Of a DNA stretch of 64,000 nt, positions 8,860 through 17,446 are shown piece after piece. Source of the DNA: an uncultured Lachnospiraceae bacterium (GTDB lineage: Bacteria > Bacillota > Clostridia > Lachnospirales > Lachnospiraceae); assembly GCA_910588295.1 (NCBI GenBank), contig CAJUQO010000002.1, positions 1 to 64,000 on the forward strand. Reading direction: 5' to 3'. The translations under genes were made by a program, and so were the position numbers. The number at the start of each line of letters is the position of its first letter. Position 1 is the first letter of the stretch. A model generated the notes under the pieces. The model worked only from the letters and a program-made list of their open reading frames with translations, had not been told where the DNA came from and ran no database searches.

Positions 8860-10349
8860 TTTGCTCCTTCCTCCTGTTCCATGCACAGCGCATACAATTC
8901 ATCCACTGTAACGTCTTCCGGAAATACTTCTTTTGCAATTGTTCCCTGACGCATGATCAGAATCCTGTGACAGACCTCCAGCAGCTCCTCCAGCTCGGAG
9001 GATACCATGATACTGGAAATCCCTTTTCGGGACTGTTCCCAGATCACCTGAAAGATCTGCTGTTTAGCATTGACATCAATACCTCTGGAGGGTTCGTCAA
9101 AAAACATAATCCTGGGCGCCGTATTCAGCCAGTTCCCCACCACTACTTTCTGCTGGTTGCCGCCGGATAAGGAGGACACCGGGAGGGAGGGATCGGGAAC
9201 CTTGATCTCCAGCTCCTCGATCTGCCGGGCCACATACTGTTTCTCCTTACCACGCCGGATAAATTTATGCTTTGCCAGGTATTCGATGCTGGCCACACAC
9301 AGATTACCGGCCACGGACATCATCTGTATCAGCCCTTCCTGTTTCCGATCCTCCGGAGTCAGGGCAAAGCCTCTGTTTTTCATCTTTACCGGCGTGGGTC
9401 TGGTGATCTCCTCGCCCTCAAAAATCACCCGGCCGCCGTCAAAAGGATCCGCGCCGAATATGGAGCGGAGCAGCTCCGTCCTTCCGGCTCCAAGCATCCC
9501 CGCGATACCGACGATCTCATTCTCCCTCACCCGGAAAGAGACATCCTGAAAACAGCCTTTTCGGGTCAGCCCGTCGATCTCCAGGACAACCTTTTCACCC
9601 ACCTGCAGATCATCCGGCCGGGTTTTGATCTCCACATCACCGAACATCATCTTTACCAGATCCTGATGGGACGTATCCCGCATAACGGTTCTGCCGATGT
9701 ATGTCCCGTCCCGCAGCACGGTACAGGTATCCGCAATCTCCCACAACTCCTGCAGCTTATGTGAAATGTAAATAATGATTACATCTTTTTTCTTCAACTC
9801 TCGGATCATATCGAACAGAAGCTCGATCTCATGGTTGGCCAGTGAAGATGTGGGCTCATCCAGCATGATTACCTTGGGATTCATGCTGATGGCTTTTACG
9901 ATCTCGACCATCTGACACTGCCAGAGGCTTAAACCGGACACTTTCTCTTTTGCCGGTATATTGACATGATACTCGTCCAGCAGCTCTTCCGCCTGCTGGT
10001 AGGTGCGTTTCCAGTCGATGACCTTACCGCGCATAGGCAGCCTGCCCATCAGTATATTCTCCGCCACAGACAGCCCGGGCACAAGACTCAGCTCCTGATA
10101 AACCGTCGCAATACCCTTTGCGATCGCATCCTGGGGCGAATGCAGCGCCATTTTCTCTCCATCCAGATAAAAAGAACCCTCCGTGGGCTGGACAGAGCCC
10201 GCAAATATCTTAACCAGTGTGGATTTTCCGGAACCGTTCTTCCCAATCAGCGCATGTACCTTCCCGCTCTCAAACTCGACGCTGATCTGATCCAGAGCCC
10301 TGGTTCCGGGATATATCTTCGTAATGCTCTCCGTCTTTAATATGCTCAC
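8856..10349 (-). CDS. Sugar ABC transporter ATP-binding protein (RbsA/MglA-like)
   Basis: A 497-aa protein with two ABC domains in tandem, as in RbsA, MglA and XylG. Domain 1 has Walker A 'GKNGSGKST', a degenerate signature 'LSLWQ' in place of LSGGQ, and Walker B 'VIMLDEPTSSL'. Domain 2 has a degenerate Walker A 'GMLGAGRTELL', an intact signature 'LSGGNQQK' and 'IMFFDEPSRGIDV'. This asymmetry is normal for the family, in which one composite site hydrolyses ATP. It is separated from the binding-protein gene by a terminator-like hairpin and coupled to the permease by an ATGA overlap. Confidence 0.95.
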   Translation of the reverse strand: MSILKTESITKIYPGTRALDQISVEFESGKVHALIGKNGSGKSTLVKIFAGSVQPTEGSFYLDGEKMALHSPQDAIAKGIATVYQELSLVPGLSVAENILMGRLPMRGKVIDWKRTYQQAEELLDEYHVNIPAKEKVSGLSLWQCQMVEIVKAISMNPKVIMLDEPTSSLANHEIELLFDMIRELKKKDVIIIYISHKLQELWEIADTCTVLRDGTYIGRTVMRDTSHQDLVKMMFGDVEIKTRPDDLQVGEKVVLEIDGLTRKGCFQDVSFRVRENEIVGIAGMLGAGRTELLRSIFGADPFDGGRVIFEGEEITRPTPVKMKNRGFALTPEDRKQEGLIQMMSVAGNLCVASIEYLAKHKFIRRGKEKQYVARQIEELEIKVPDPSLPVSSLSGGNQQKVVVGNWLNTAPRIMFFDEPSRGIDVNAKQQIFQVIWEQSRKGISSIMVSSELEELLEVCHRILIMRQGTIAKEVFPEDVTVDELYALCMEQEEGAK

Positions 10350-10390
10350 CGTATCACCATTCCTTACTACAATAACTGTGTACAGTTACA

Positions 10391-10425
10391 AAAAACTGCT
10401 GCAGAGCTCCCGCCCTGCAGCAGCC
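10391..10425 (-). terminator. Leaky terminator between binding protein and ATPase genes
   Basis: Perfect nine-base stem CTGCTGCAG (10398-10406) / CTGCAGCAG (10417-10425) followed on the minus strand by TTTTTTG. It lies between the solute-binding-protein gene and the ATPase gene of one transport unit. In many importers such a hairpin lets the binding protein be made in excess over the membrane parts; that role is inferred here. Confidence 0.75.
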
Positions 10426-10433
10426 GTCACCAA

Positions 10434-11564
10434 TTACTGGCCCATTCTATCCGCCAGATCTTTCTCAAACGTCTCCACGGCATCCAGATCGCTTCTGGTC
10501 AATACGATACCCGGCACAATGACCTCATGTCCATATTCGCCCTTTTCTCCCATAACGGTCTTGATCAAGACCTCCATGGTATTGTAGCCGATGGCATAGG
10601 CATCCTGGCCCGTCACACACTGCAGGATATTGTCGTCGGATTTCAGCATTTCCGCCTGCTGTTCCGCCGCGTCCGTGCCAAATACAAAGGTTTCGCCGGC
10701 TTTACCACAGTTTTTCACCGCCATGGTCGCGCCGATCGTACCGCCGTCATTTGCCGCCCAGATAATATCAACGCCGCCGCTGGCCTCATTCGCCGTGAGG
10801 ATATCGCTGACAGTCTGAACCGCCGCATCCTGCAGCCATGCGTCCTGATCCGCCACAAGTTCGATATCCAGGCCCTCCAGCTGATCCATAAAACCGTTCA
10901 TACGGTCTGCGGACTGCTCGGGAAGCTGGGATTTAAACTGAACGATGGCAACCCTGGCTTTTCCGCCAAGATTCTCCTCAATAAATTTGCGCGCCTCCTG
11001 TCCGGTCAACTCGCCAAGGTTATAATTATCGGAGGTATAACCGCCGCATACGAATTCCGCATCAGACAGCTTGGTATTTCCCACCGCAATCTCAAGGCCG
11101 CCGTCGTAAGCTGTCTTTAGACTCTGAATGGAGGATGTCTCATTCAGCGGAGATATGGCAATACCATCCAGCTTCTGCGTCGTATAAGTGGAGATCAGCT
11201 CCGCTTCTTTCGCCTGGTCATTATTTGTATTGGCAATCATGCACTCAACACCGTAGGCCGCCGCCGCATCCTGATAGCCTTTCTGCATGAGCATCATGAA
11301 CTGGTCTTCCTGAAATACCACACCGGCAACTTTGATCTCACCGGGATCTTTGCCCTCCGTCTCGGCTGCCGCGCTGCTACTGCCGGCCTCGGCCGTTGTG
11401 CTGCTCTCCGCCTCCGCACCGCTTACCGCGCTGCTCTGCGCTTCCGCTGCCGCGCCTGACGCGGTATCCGACGAAGACGCCTCCTTACCGCCGCTTCCGC
11501 AACCGGCCAGAGACAGGGTCAGCATGGACACGGACAATACTGCCGCTAATATTTTTCTTTTCAT
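10434..11564 (-). CDS. Sugar-binding lipoprotein (RbsB/periplasmic-binding type 1)
   Basis: A 376-aa extracellular solute-binding protein. The N-terminus is a lipoprotein signal (MKRKILAAVLSVSMLTLSLA followed by GCGSGG; the Cys after 'SLAG' is the lipidation site), then a long Ser/Ala/Glu/Thr-rich linker of about 50 residues, then the two-lobed Peripla_BP_4 domain ('IANTNNDQAKEAELISTYTTQ', 'DGIAISPLNETS', 'IIWAANDGGTIGA'). An in-frame ATG lies upstream at 11597, but GGAGG is eight bases before the ATG at 11564. First gene of the importer unit, behind the operator at 11700. Confidence 0.93.
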   Translation of the reverse strand: MKRKILAAVLSVSMLTLSLAGCGSGGKEASSSDTASGAAAEAQSSAVSGAEAESSTTAEAGSSSAAAETEGKDPGEIKVAGVVFQEDQFMMLMQKGYQDAAAAYGVECMIANTNNDQAKEAELISTYTTQKLDGIAISPLNETSSIQSLKTAYDGGLEIAVGNTKLSDAEFVCGGYTSDNYNLGELTGQEARKFIEENLGGKARVAIVQFKSQLPEQSADRMNGFMDQLEGLDIELVADQDAWLQDAAVQTVSDILTANEASGGVDIIWAANDGGTIGATMAVKNCGKAGETFVFGTDAAEQQAEMLKSDDNILQCVTGQDAYAIGYNTMEVLIKTVMGEKGEYGHEVIVPGIVLTRSDLDAVETFEKDLADRMGQ

Positions 11565-11666
11565 TTTTCTTTCCTCCACTGATTCATTGAATATCACAAG
11601 AATCTGTAAATGTGCACACTTTTATTCCAAATATTTGTAAATTCTTGTTGTTTTTTACAATTTTAT

Positions 11667-11714
11667 TTTATAGTAACTATTTTCAATTTACAATCCATTT
11701 TGTATCCCATACAA
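11667..11714 (-). promoter_or_regulatory. Importer promoter and shared operator (copy 1)
   Basis: On the minus strand a TATAAA -10 box (11667-11672) lies downstream of a perfect inverted repeat, TTGTAT-CCC-ATACAA (11700-11714). TTGTAA 15 bases before the -10 is the best -35, which is weak and fits an activated promoter. The same arrangement, with the same 33-base distance, precedes the catabolic operon at 17336-17383. The 5' leaders are also alike (TTTTTTACAAT and a run resembling ATGTGCACA). The regulator is probably one of the two AraC proteins. Confidence 0.7.
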
Positions 11715-11761
11715 TTTGAACAATTTTATAGTCACTCTGCTGTTTTTCCGAATAAAAGCCC

Positions 11762-12703
11762 TCATTCCGGCCGCACGGCATCATATCCTTCAACTTTTAT
11801 CTGTCCGGCCACCCGCTCAATCTGAGGGCGCTCGGGAAGCGCCTCCGAAAAGGCTCCTGCACTGCCGGCGGCCACGCTCCAGCGAACACAGTCCTCCAGG
11901 TCTTTGGCCTGCACATAACGGCTCAAAAAACCGGCCACCATGGAGTCTCCCGACCCCACCGAACTGATGACGGTCCCTTTGGGGGCTTCCGAAAAGAACT
12001 CTTCCCCTCTCTCCCCCAGAAAATACGCACCGTCCTTTCCCAGGGAAACCAGTACATTCCGAGCGCCCTGTTCCTGAAGAATGCGGACGCCGGCACGCAG
12101 CTCATCCCGGGAATGTATCTCCCGCCCGATCATTTCGCGGAGCTCATACAGATTGGGCTTGATAAGCAGGGGATGGTAGGAAAGCGCCGGAAACAGATAT
12201 CTGCGCTCCGCGTCAACCACTACCTGCGCCCCTCTGCCTCGTGCCGCTACGGCCAGCTGTCCATATATATCCGCAGGAACGCCGCCCGGCACATTGCCCG
12301 ACAAAACCAGCAGATCGCCCTCCTGCATCTTCCCCACGAAAGTTCTCAACTGATTTACGTGCTGCTCCCGGATCACAGGCCCGGAACCGTTCAGCTCCGA
12401 TTCCCGTCCGGATATCTCCCGGACTTTCACATTAATCCGGGTGCAGCCCTCCTGCAAATGAATAAATTCTGTCCGGCAGCCTTTTTCACGGATCACCCGC
12501 TCGATCTCTTCCCCCACATAACCGGCAATAAAGCCGAGACACGTATTTTCAACTCCCAGATTTTCCAACACAACGGACACATTGATCCCTTTACCGCCGG
12601 GAATATGCCATTCCCGGGATGACCTGTTCAATTCTCCCAGCCTGGCTTCTTTAAATACCATCATATAATCCAAAGAAGGATTCATTGTCACTGTGTAGAT
12701 CAT
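11762..12703 (-). CDS. PfkB-family kinase, 1-phosphofructokinase/tagatose-6-P kinase type
   Basis: A 313-aa ribokinase-fold sugar kinase of the FruK/LacC branch. It starts 'MIYTVTMNPSLDYMM', has 'PGGKGINVSVVLENLG' and 'LVLSGNVPGGVP', and ends with the PfkB signature 2 'SVGSGDSMVAGF', in which the Asp is the catalytic base. FruK-type enzymes phosphorylate C6 of fructose 1-phosphate, LacC-type ones C1 of tagatose 6-phosphate. Last gene of the 17230-11762 catabolic operon, 25 bases after the FGGY kinase. With that kinase it could convert a ketose to a bisphosphate ready for aldolase. Confidence 0.88.
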   Translation of the reverse strand: MIYTVTMNPSLDYMMVFKEARLGELNRSSREWHIPGGKGINVSVVLENLGVENTCLGFIAGYVGEEIERVIREKGCRTEFIHLQEGCTRINVKVREISGRESELNGSGPVIREQHVNQLRTFVGKMQEGDLLVLSGNVPGGVPADIYGQLAVAARGRGAQVVVDAERRYLFPALSYHPLLIKPNLYELREMIGREIHSRDELRAGVRILQEQGARNVLVSLGKDGAYFLGERGEEFFSEAPKGTVISSVGSGDSMVAGFLSRYVQAKDLEDCVRWSVAAGSAGAFSEALPERPQIERVAGQIKVEGYDAVRPE

Positions 12704-12728
12704 CTATCGGATCACCTCCCGCGGCCAG

Positions 12729-14210
12729 CTACGTCTCAAGCCCATGTATTCTGTCCCATTCTCTGTATTTCTCATATTTCCTTCTGTAACATTCCGTCCA
12801 CTCTTCCCGGGGCGCACACATATGCTCCCCCGTGTCCACATACTGCGCCGCTTCCGAATAATCCTGTATCCATCCCAGCGTCTTTGCCGCTATGAAAAAT
12901 ACCCCTCTGGCTCCGGCCTGCACATCCTCCTGCAGATATAATTCCTGATCCAGAGCGGCCGCCCGGATCTGCATCGCCTGTTCTGATTTCGCACCGCCTC
13001 CGGCCGCGCGGATACGGCTGACCTCTATGCCGGAGTTTCTCATATTTTCAATATTGATCCGCATGTCGAAAGCCAGGCCCTCCAGGGCCGCCCTCAGAAT
13101 ATCCTGCCTCGTCGTATCCGGCCGCAGCCCGTGTATGCCGGCGCCCTCGCGCTGGTTCATCCGGGGAGTTCCCGCCCCGAACAGATGCGGCACAAAATAA
13201 AGCTCTCTGTCGCTCTCCCGTAATCCGTCAAACATCTCCGTGTACAGCTGCTGCCTGTCCGCATCCAGCAGCCCGTCTCCTCCGTACAGGCGGTTCCTCA
13301 GCTCCCGGATCACATTCCCCCCGGAGTAGAGAACGCCATACGTGAGATATTTTCCTGGCACCACATGGGGGGCGCATACCAGATGGTTCTGCCGCATCTG
13401 TTCCGTCTGCCGGTACTGATCCAGCACCACGCTCAGGCACTCCACCGTGCCAAGTCCGTACACCGCGTCCCCGCCCCGGACGGCTCCCATCCCCAGGGCC
13501 ACACAGGGCTGATCCTGTCCGCCCGAAATAATCAGGGGGACATTGGCAAAACCAAGGGCTCTGCGGCATTCCTCCGACATCCGCCCGATGATCTCTCCCG
13601 CCTTCACTATGGGCGGAAGCTTTTCCCCGGATATCTTTGCCGCAGAGAGGATTTCCTTACTCCAGCAGCCGTTTTTTACGTCATAGGCCATACTCCGGGC
13701 CGCATGGGTGTCCTCCGTCACACAGCGGGCCCCCATGCACATGGCGATATAAGAAGAGAAAAACAGGCATTGATCCGCACGGGCATAGAGCCCGGGATGG
13801 TTCTTCCGGTACCAGATCAGACGGCTGACCGTGTACATGGGATGGGAAATGTGCCCCGTGATCTCATGAATCCTCTCTTTTCCCACCTTCTGTTCCAGCT
13901 CCCGCCATTCGTCGTCCACACCGCCCTCGGTATAGAGAAAGCTGTCGCACAGCACCCTTTTTTCGCGATCCACCAGCACCACGGTCTCGCCAAAAGAAGT
14001 CACACAGACCGCCTGCACCCTGTTCTGCACGGCGCAGCATTCCCGGATCACTTCGCCCGCCTTCTCCCACGCCATCCTGCCGTCGATGCATCCCGCATAT
14101 TCCCCCACGGGATATTCCCTGTAAGCCTGAGCGGCCAAGCGCCCGCGGGAGTCAAACAGGGAAGCCTTACATCCGGTGGTGCCTAGATCGATACCCATTA
14201 TGTATTCCAT
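12729..14210 (-). CDS. FGGY-family carbohydrate kinase
   Basis: A 493-aa kinase of the xylulokinase/glycerokinase (FGGY) family. The N-terminus 'MEYIMGIDLGTTGCKASLF' is the phosphate-1 loop; 'LIISGGQDQPCVALGMGAV' carries the substrate-site Asp, and 'IRAAGGGAKSEQAMQIRA' is the C-terminal adenosine-binding FGGY motif. The frame extends upstream to 14357, but the ATG at 14210 follows the previous stop by 7 bases, has GGAGGTAGG before it and gives the usual family length. The substrate is probably the ketose made by the neighbouring isomerase (xylulose, fructose or a related sugar); this cannot be decided from sequence. Confidence 0.9.
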   Translation of the reverse strand: MEYIMGIDLGTTGCKASLFDSRGRLAAQAYREYPVGEYAGCIDGRMAWEKAGEVIRECCAVQNRVQAVCVTSFGETVVLVDREKRVLCDSFLYTEGGVDDEWRELEQKVGKERIHEITGHISHPMYTVSRLIWYRKNHPGLYARADQCLFFSSYIAMCMGARCVTEDTHAARSMAYDVKNGCWSKEILSAAKISGEKLPPIVKAGEIIGRMSEECRRALGFANVPLIISGGQDQPCVALGMGAVRGGDAVYGLGTVECLSVVLDQYRQTEQMRQNHLVCAPHVVPGKYLTYGVLYSGGNVIRELRNRLYGGDGLLDADRQQLYTEMFDGLRESDRELYFVPHLFGAGTPRMNQREGAGIHGLRPDTTRQDILRAALEGLAFDMRINIENMRNSGIEVSRIRAAGGGAKSEQAMQIRAAALDQELYLQEDVQAGARGVFFIAAKTLGWIQDYSEAAQYVDTGEHMCAPREEWTECYRRKYEKYREWDRIHGLET

Positions 14211-14217
14211 AAAATTC

Positions 14218-15270
14218 CTACCTCCAGTCCAGCTCTCCCGACGGCAGATATCTTCCCCATTTGTGGACGGCCCTCTGCATGGCCGCAAAATTCTCCGGCT
14301 TTGCCGAGGAGTGTACGCTGTTGCTGGTAGCGCAGATGTACCGTCCGCCCGGCGCATGGGTCTTTAACACACCCTTGACATACGCTTCCATCTGCTCCTC
14401 TGTGTAATCCGTCAGCGGCTCATCACAGTCAATACCGCCCATAACCGTCAAACCCGGATAGGTTTCTTTCAGTCTGACCTGATCCATACCGGAGTTCTCA
14501 TCCAGCGGATGCATGGCGCGGATGCCAAAGCCCACCAGATCATCCATCAGCGGATTGATATTGCCGCAGCAATGTTTCAGCATATAGGCCCCCCGGCCCT
14601 GCACCATCTGGCAGATCCTGTTCAGCCCCGGCAAGAAAAATTCCTCAAAATGGGATTTTGATACCAGAAGGCTGGTTTTGGAGCCATAGTCGTCACCGGA
14701 CAGGATAAAGTCCGCGCCGATATCCAGCGCTTTCTCCGCCAGCTTCATATTATGCTCCACGGAGAGCTCCACCAGCCGATGGATCAACTCCGGCTCCTCA
14801 ATCAGATTGATCATCATGTCCTGCATACTGGTCAGGTAATAGCTGTAATTAAAGCCGTCATGAAGATGAAAACCGATAAAACGTTGTCCCTTAAACCTCC
14901 GGACCAGCTCCCGTAAATAATCAAAGCGGAAATCCTCCAGGGGATCGGGCGCTTTATAGGCCTGCGCATCCTCCAGCGTCTCTATGGGGCCGTGCAGCGG
15001 GTGGGAAACCACCTCGTTATTATACTGGCGCATGATCCCCCATTCATTCCGGACGATCTGTTTTCCCGCGTCCAAAACCTCCTCACGGTACAGCTTGGAA
15101 GGCGTCTGGGAGATGACCACATCAATATCCAGTTCGTCGCACAAGTCCATATAATCATCATTCCCCGTGATCCCCCGGATCACCTTCGGATCGATCATCA
15201 GCTCAAAAGTGGGTACGCGGTCCGGAATCTCACCGTTCAGCACCCGTTCCACCCGCTCATAAGAATTCAT
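14218..15270 (-). CDS. URO-D-fold protein in catabolic operon
   Basis: A 350-aa member of the URO-D superfamily starting MNSYERVERVLNGEIPDRVP. Its metal/cofactor loop reads 'YMLKHCCGNINPLMDDL' (H-C-C-G-N) and the last strand 'GGRYICATSNSVHSSAKPENF'. The ATG at 15270 is preceded by GGAGG with seven bases of spacing; the ATG at 15297 has no such site. It lies between the isomerase and FGGY kinase genes, so it is probably needed for the same substrate. True HemE activity is unlikely; methyl transfer is the best family-based guess. Confidence 0.85.
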   Translation of the reverse strand: MNSYERVERVLNGEIPDRVPTFELMIDPKVIRGITGNDDYMDLCDELDIDVVISQTPSKLYREEVLDAGKQIVRNEWGIMRQYNNEVVSHPLHGPIETLEDAQAYKAPDPLEDFRFDYLRELVRRFKGQRFIGFHLHDGFNYSYYLTSMQDMMINLIEEPELIHRLVELSVEHNMKLAEKALDIGADFILSGDDYGSKTSLLVSKSHFEEFFLPGLNRICQMVQGRGAYMLKHCCGNINPLMDDLVGFGIRAMHPLDENSGMDQVRLKETYPGLTVMGGIDCDEPLTDYTEEQMEAYVKGVLKTHAPGGRYICATSNSVHSSAKPENFAAMQRAVHKWGRYLPSGELDWR

Positions 15271-15312
15271 CGTCTTTCCTCCATTCGTACTGTCCATACT
15301 TTCCGCCGCCGG

Positions 15313-15993
15313 TTACTCCGCATCGGGGTATTCATTGCATAACAGACGGTAGGGCGCTTCATCCTCCTCGATCTCGGGAAACCTCCCCACCGGGTCATAA
15401 AAACGGTTGTCGTTGTTATCATCGTTGCACATGGACACCTCTCCCAGCAATACCTCTCCCGTTCCCGGCTCCACATGGAAATCGTGGTACATATACGGGT
15501 AGATCGTGATGCTCTCGCCGGGGCACAGGCGGATCTGTGTACCGGCGGCTACCATATAGTTGCGCCCGTCCTTGCTCACCTTCACATCCGTATCGGCAAA
15601 TCCGCCCTTCTCATCGGAATTGTACACGGTGATCAGCACATTCCCGCCGCCCCGGTTGATGATGTCCTCCATCTTGTTCCAGTGGAAATGCATGACAGCC
15701 ATCTGCTTCTCCTCCAGATACAGAAGCTTCTCGGCGTAAACCTTGGTGTACTGATCCATTTTTACGTTGCCGTTGCGCAGCGTGATCAGGGAAAAACCGA
15801 TCTCCTCAAATTTTCCCAGGCCGTAGTCCGTGATGTCCCAGCCCAGCATATTGTCACGGATCTCATCGTACTCATGCCCTTTTTTTTCCCAGTCGGCGGG
15901 CGTGAAGCCGCAGAACGGCGGAAGCGCAAACTGATGCTTCTGAATACATGCCTCCATTTTTTTCAGTGCCCTGTTAATTTCTGATCTTTTCAT
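15313..15993 (-). CDS. D-lyxose isomerase-type cupin sugar isomerase
   Basis: A 226-aa protein of the D-lyxose ketol-isomerase family (PF07385-like). The metal site is visible: 'AVMHFHWNKMEDIINRGGG' gives the H-x-H and Glu, and 'PYMYHDFHVEPG' the last His. The N-terminal 'FCGFTPADWEKKGHEYDEI' and 'LGWDITDYGLGKF' are typical of characterised enzymes, which interconvert D-lyxose and D-xylulose and also D-mannose and D-fructose using Mn. It sits 4 bases after the URO-D gene at 15998 and 42 before the next. It probably turns the imported aldose into a ketose for the FGGY kinase. Confidence 0.9.
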   Translation of the reverse strand: MKRSEINRALKKMEACIQKHQFALPPFCGFTPADWEKKGHEYDEIRDNMLGWDITDYGLGKFEEIGFSLITLRNGNVKMDQYTKVYAEKLLYLEEKQMAVMHFHWNKMEDIINRGGGNVLITVYNSDEKGGFADTDVKVSKDGRNYMVAAGTQIRLCPGESITIYPYMYHDFHVEPGTGEVLLGEVSMCNDDNNDNRFYDPVGRFPEIEEDEAPYRLLCNEYPDAE

Positions 15994-15997
15994 CTGA

Positions 15998-17230
15998 TTA
16001 TCCCTCCTTATGTTCTTTTCGATAGTCCAGCGCCGCCCGGTAAATGGTCACTACCTTTTCCGGCGACACATTGTCCAGAATATTGTGTACCTGGGAGAAA
16101 ATATAGTTCCCCTCCGGCGCAAAGATATCCAGCAATTTTCTCACATGGTCGTAGATCGCCTGCAGATCCTCCGTATGGTTCACAAATCCCTGCATGTCCG
16201 CTCCGCCGCCCATAAATACCAGATCTTTTCCGAAACGGGCCTTCAGCTCCTCCGGATCCATGCCCCTGGCGGAGATCTGGATGGGATTGAGTACCTGAAC
16301 GCCGGCGTCGATGAGATCCGGGATCAGATCCTTGATGGCGCCGCAGCAATGCAGTCCGACCTTCACGTTCGGATAGCTCTTCCGCACAAATTGATAGACC
16401 CTCTGCTGATAAGGCTTAATCATCTCCCTGTACATCTCCACGGACATCTGGGTGCTCTGCTGTGTGCCCAGATCGTCGCCGCCAAACATGGCGATATCCA
16501 GATACTTGCCGATCCTGCCAAGGATCCTGTCCAGCATCACGCAGTAGGCGTCTGTCAGTTTATCCGCCCAGTAGTGGACCAGTTCTTTTTCCGCGGCCAG
16601 ATTGTAGTAGAAATTCTCAAAACCAAACTGCTGCTGGCCTTTCTCGTACACGGCGCCGTCCACATGGTACAGCAGGGCTTTATCCGTATTATAGTAGAGC
16701 TCCTTGGCCTGCACCTCGATAAAATCCAGTTCCTCGTCCGTGATAACCGGCAGCTCCATCTTCTCTTTCAGTTCCTCGATCGTCTCCACATCTTCCAGGA
16801 AATAATTCATATTGTCATAATAGATGCCTGTTTGGGGACGTTTGGCCAGACAGAGCCCCTTTTCATCGCGGATCTCGTAATCTCCCTGGGCATTGACCAC
16901 CGGATTAAAGTCATAAGGAAGCAGCGCCATATCGCCGCTGGGGAGCTCTTGGCATTTCCAGCGGTCGCATTTTACCCCGTAGGCCGGTTTCAACTGCATG
17001 ATCTGTACGATATCTCCGCCGAACCGGTCCACCATAAAGGGTTCCGGATACGCCAGCTGCTGCATCAGGTCATACAGCTTCGTGGTCTCCGTGGAATAAC
17101 CCAGATGTTTTTTCAGACGGTTGTAGGCCGTCGCCCCCATACCGCTGGAGCGGTGCGAACCGAAATCAATGGGCAGCGTATCCGGCGTCTGATGATTTAA
17201 AACTGCCTGTATCCTTTCTCTTGAAGTCAT
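15998..17230 (-). CDS. URO-D-fold protein, long form, operon leader
   Basis: A 410-aa URO-D superfamily protein, about 50 residues longer than its neighbours. It begins MTSRERIQAVLNHQTPDTLP and has 'VGLHCCGAIKDLIPDLI' as the H-C-C-G loop, 'MFGGDDLGTQQSTQMS' (an acidic barrel-end loop found in this branch) and 'GNYIFSQVHNILDNVSPEKV'. In-frame starts exist upstream, but AAGGAGG seven bases before the ATG at 17230 decides the start. First gene of the 17230-11762 operon, behind the operator at 17369. Confidence 0.85.
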   Translation of the reverse strand: MTSRERIQAVLNHQTPDTLPIDFGSHRSSGMGATAYNRLKKHLGYSTETTKLYDLMQQLAYPEPFMVDRFGGDIVQIMQLKPAYGVKCDRWKCQELPSGDMALLPYDFNPVVNAQGDYEIRDEKGLCLAKRPQTGIYYDNMNYFLEDVETIEELKEKMELPVITDEELDFIEVQAKELYYNTDKALLYHVDGAVYEKGQQQFGFENFYYNLAAEKELVHYWADKLTDAYCVMLDRILGRIGKYLDIAMFGGDDLGTQQSTQMSVEMYREMIKPYQQRVYQFVRKSYPNVKVGLHCCGAIKDLIPDLIDAGVQVLNPIQISARGMDPEELKARFGKDLVFMGGGADMQGFVNHTEDLQAIYDHVRKLLDIFAPEGNYIFSQVHNILDNVSPEKVVTIYRAALDYRKEHKEG

Positions 17231-17335
17231 TGTTTTTCCTCCTTCACACATAGTAAAAGCTGACAGCGAAAGCCGAAAATATGCACATTTATTTTGTAAA
17301 TTTTTGTGCATTCCTGTTCTTTTTTACAATGCGAT

Positions 17336-17383
17336 TTTATAGTATCCTTTAATATATTACAATTTATTTTGTATCCCGTACAA
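17336..17383 (-). promoter_or_regulatory. Catabolic operon promoter and shared operator (copy 2)
   Basis: TATAAA -10 box (minus strand, 17336-17341) and, 33 bases upstream, TTGTAT-CCC-GTACAA (17369-17383), one mismatch from the perfect palindrome at 11700-11714. TTGTAA again lies 15 bases before the -10. The operator is about 60 bases before the divergent AraC start at 17447, so that regulator may bind here and also control itself. Confidence 0.7.
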
Positions 17384-17446
17384 TTTTAAAGATTTTGTGT
17401 GCCATATGCCGAAGCAAGGAGCCAAGTCCACACCAGGAGAAGATCT

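Noticed and set aside
16010..17200. 396-codon plus-strand frame opposite the long URO-D gene
   Set aside because: Fully antisense to a conserved protein and rich in His/Leu/Gln as usual for shadow frames.
3654..17230. Naming the URO-D-fold genes hemE
   Set aside because: Five divergent copies in a sugar locus, His/Cys metal-loop motifs and absence of other haem genes speak against uroporphyrinogen decarboxylase.
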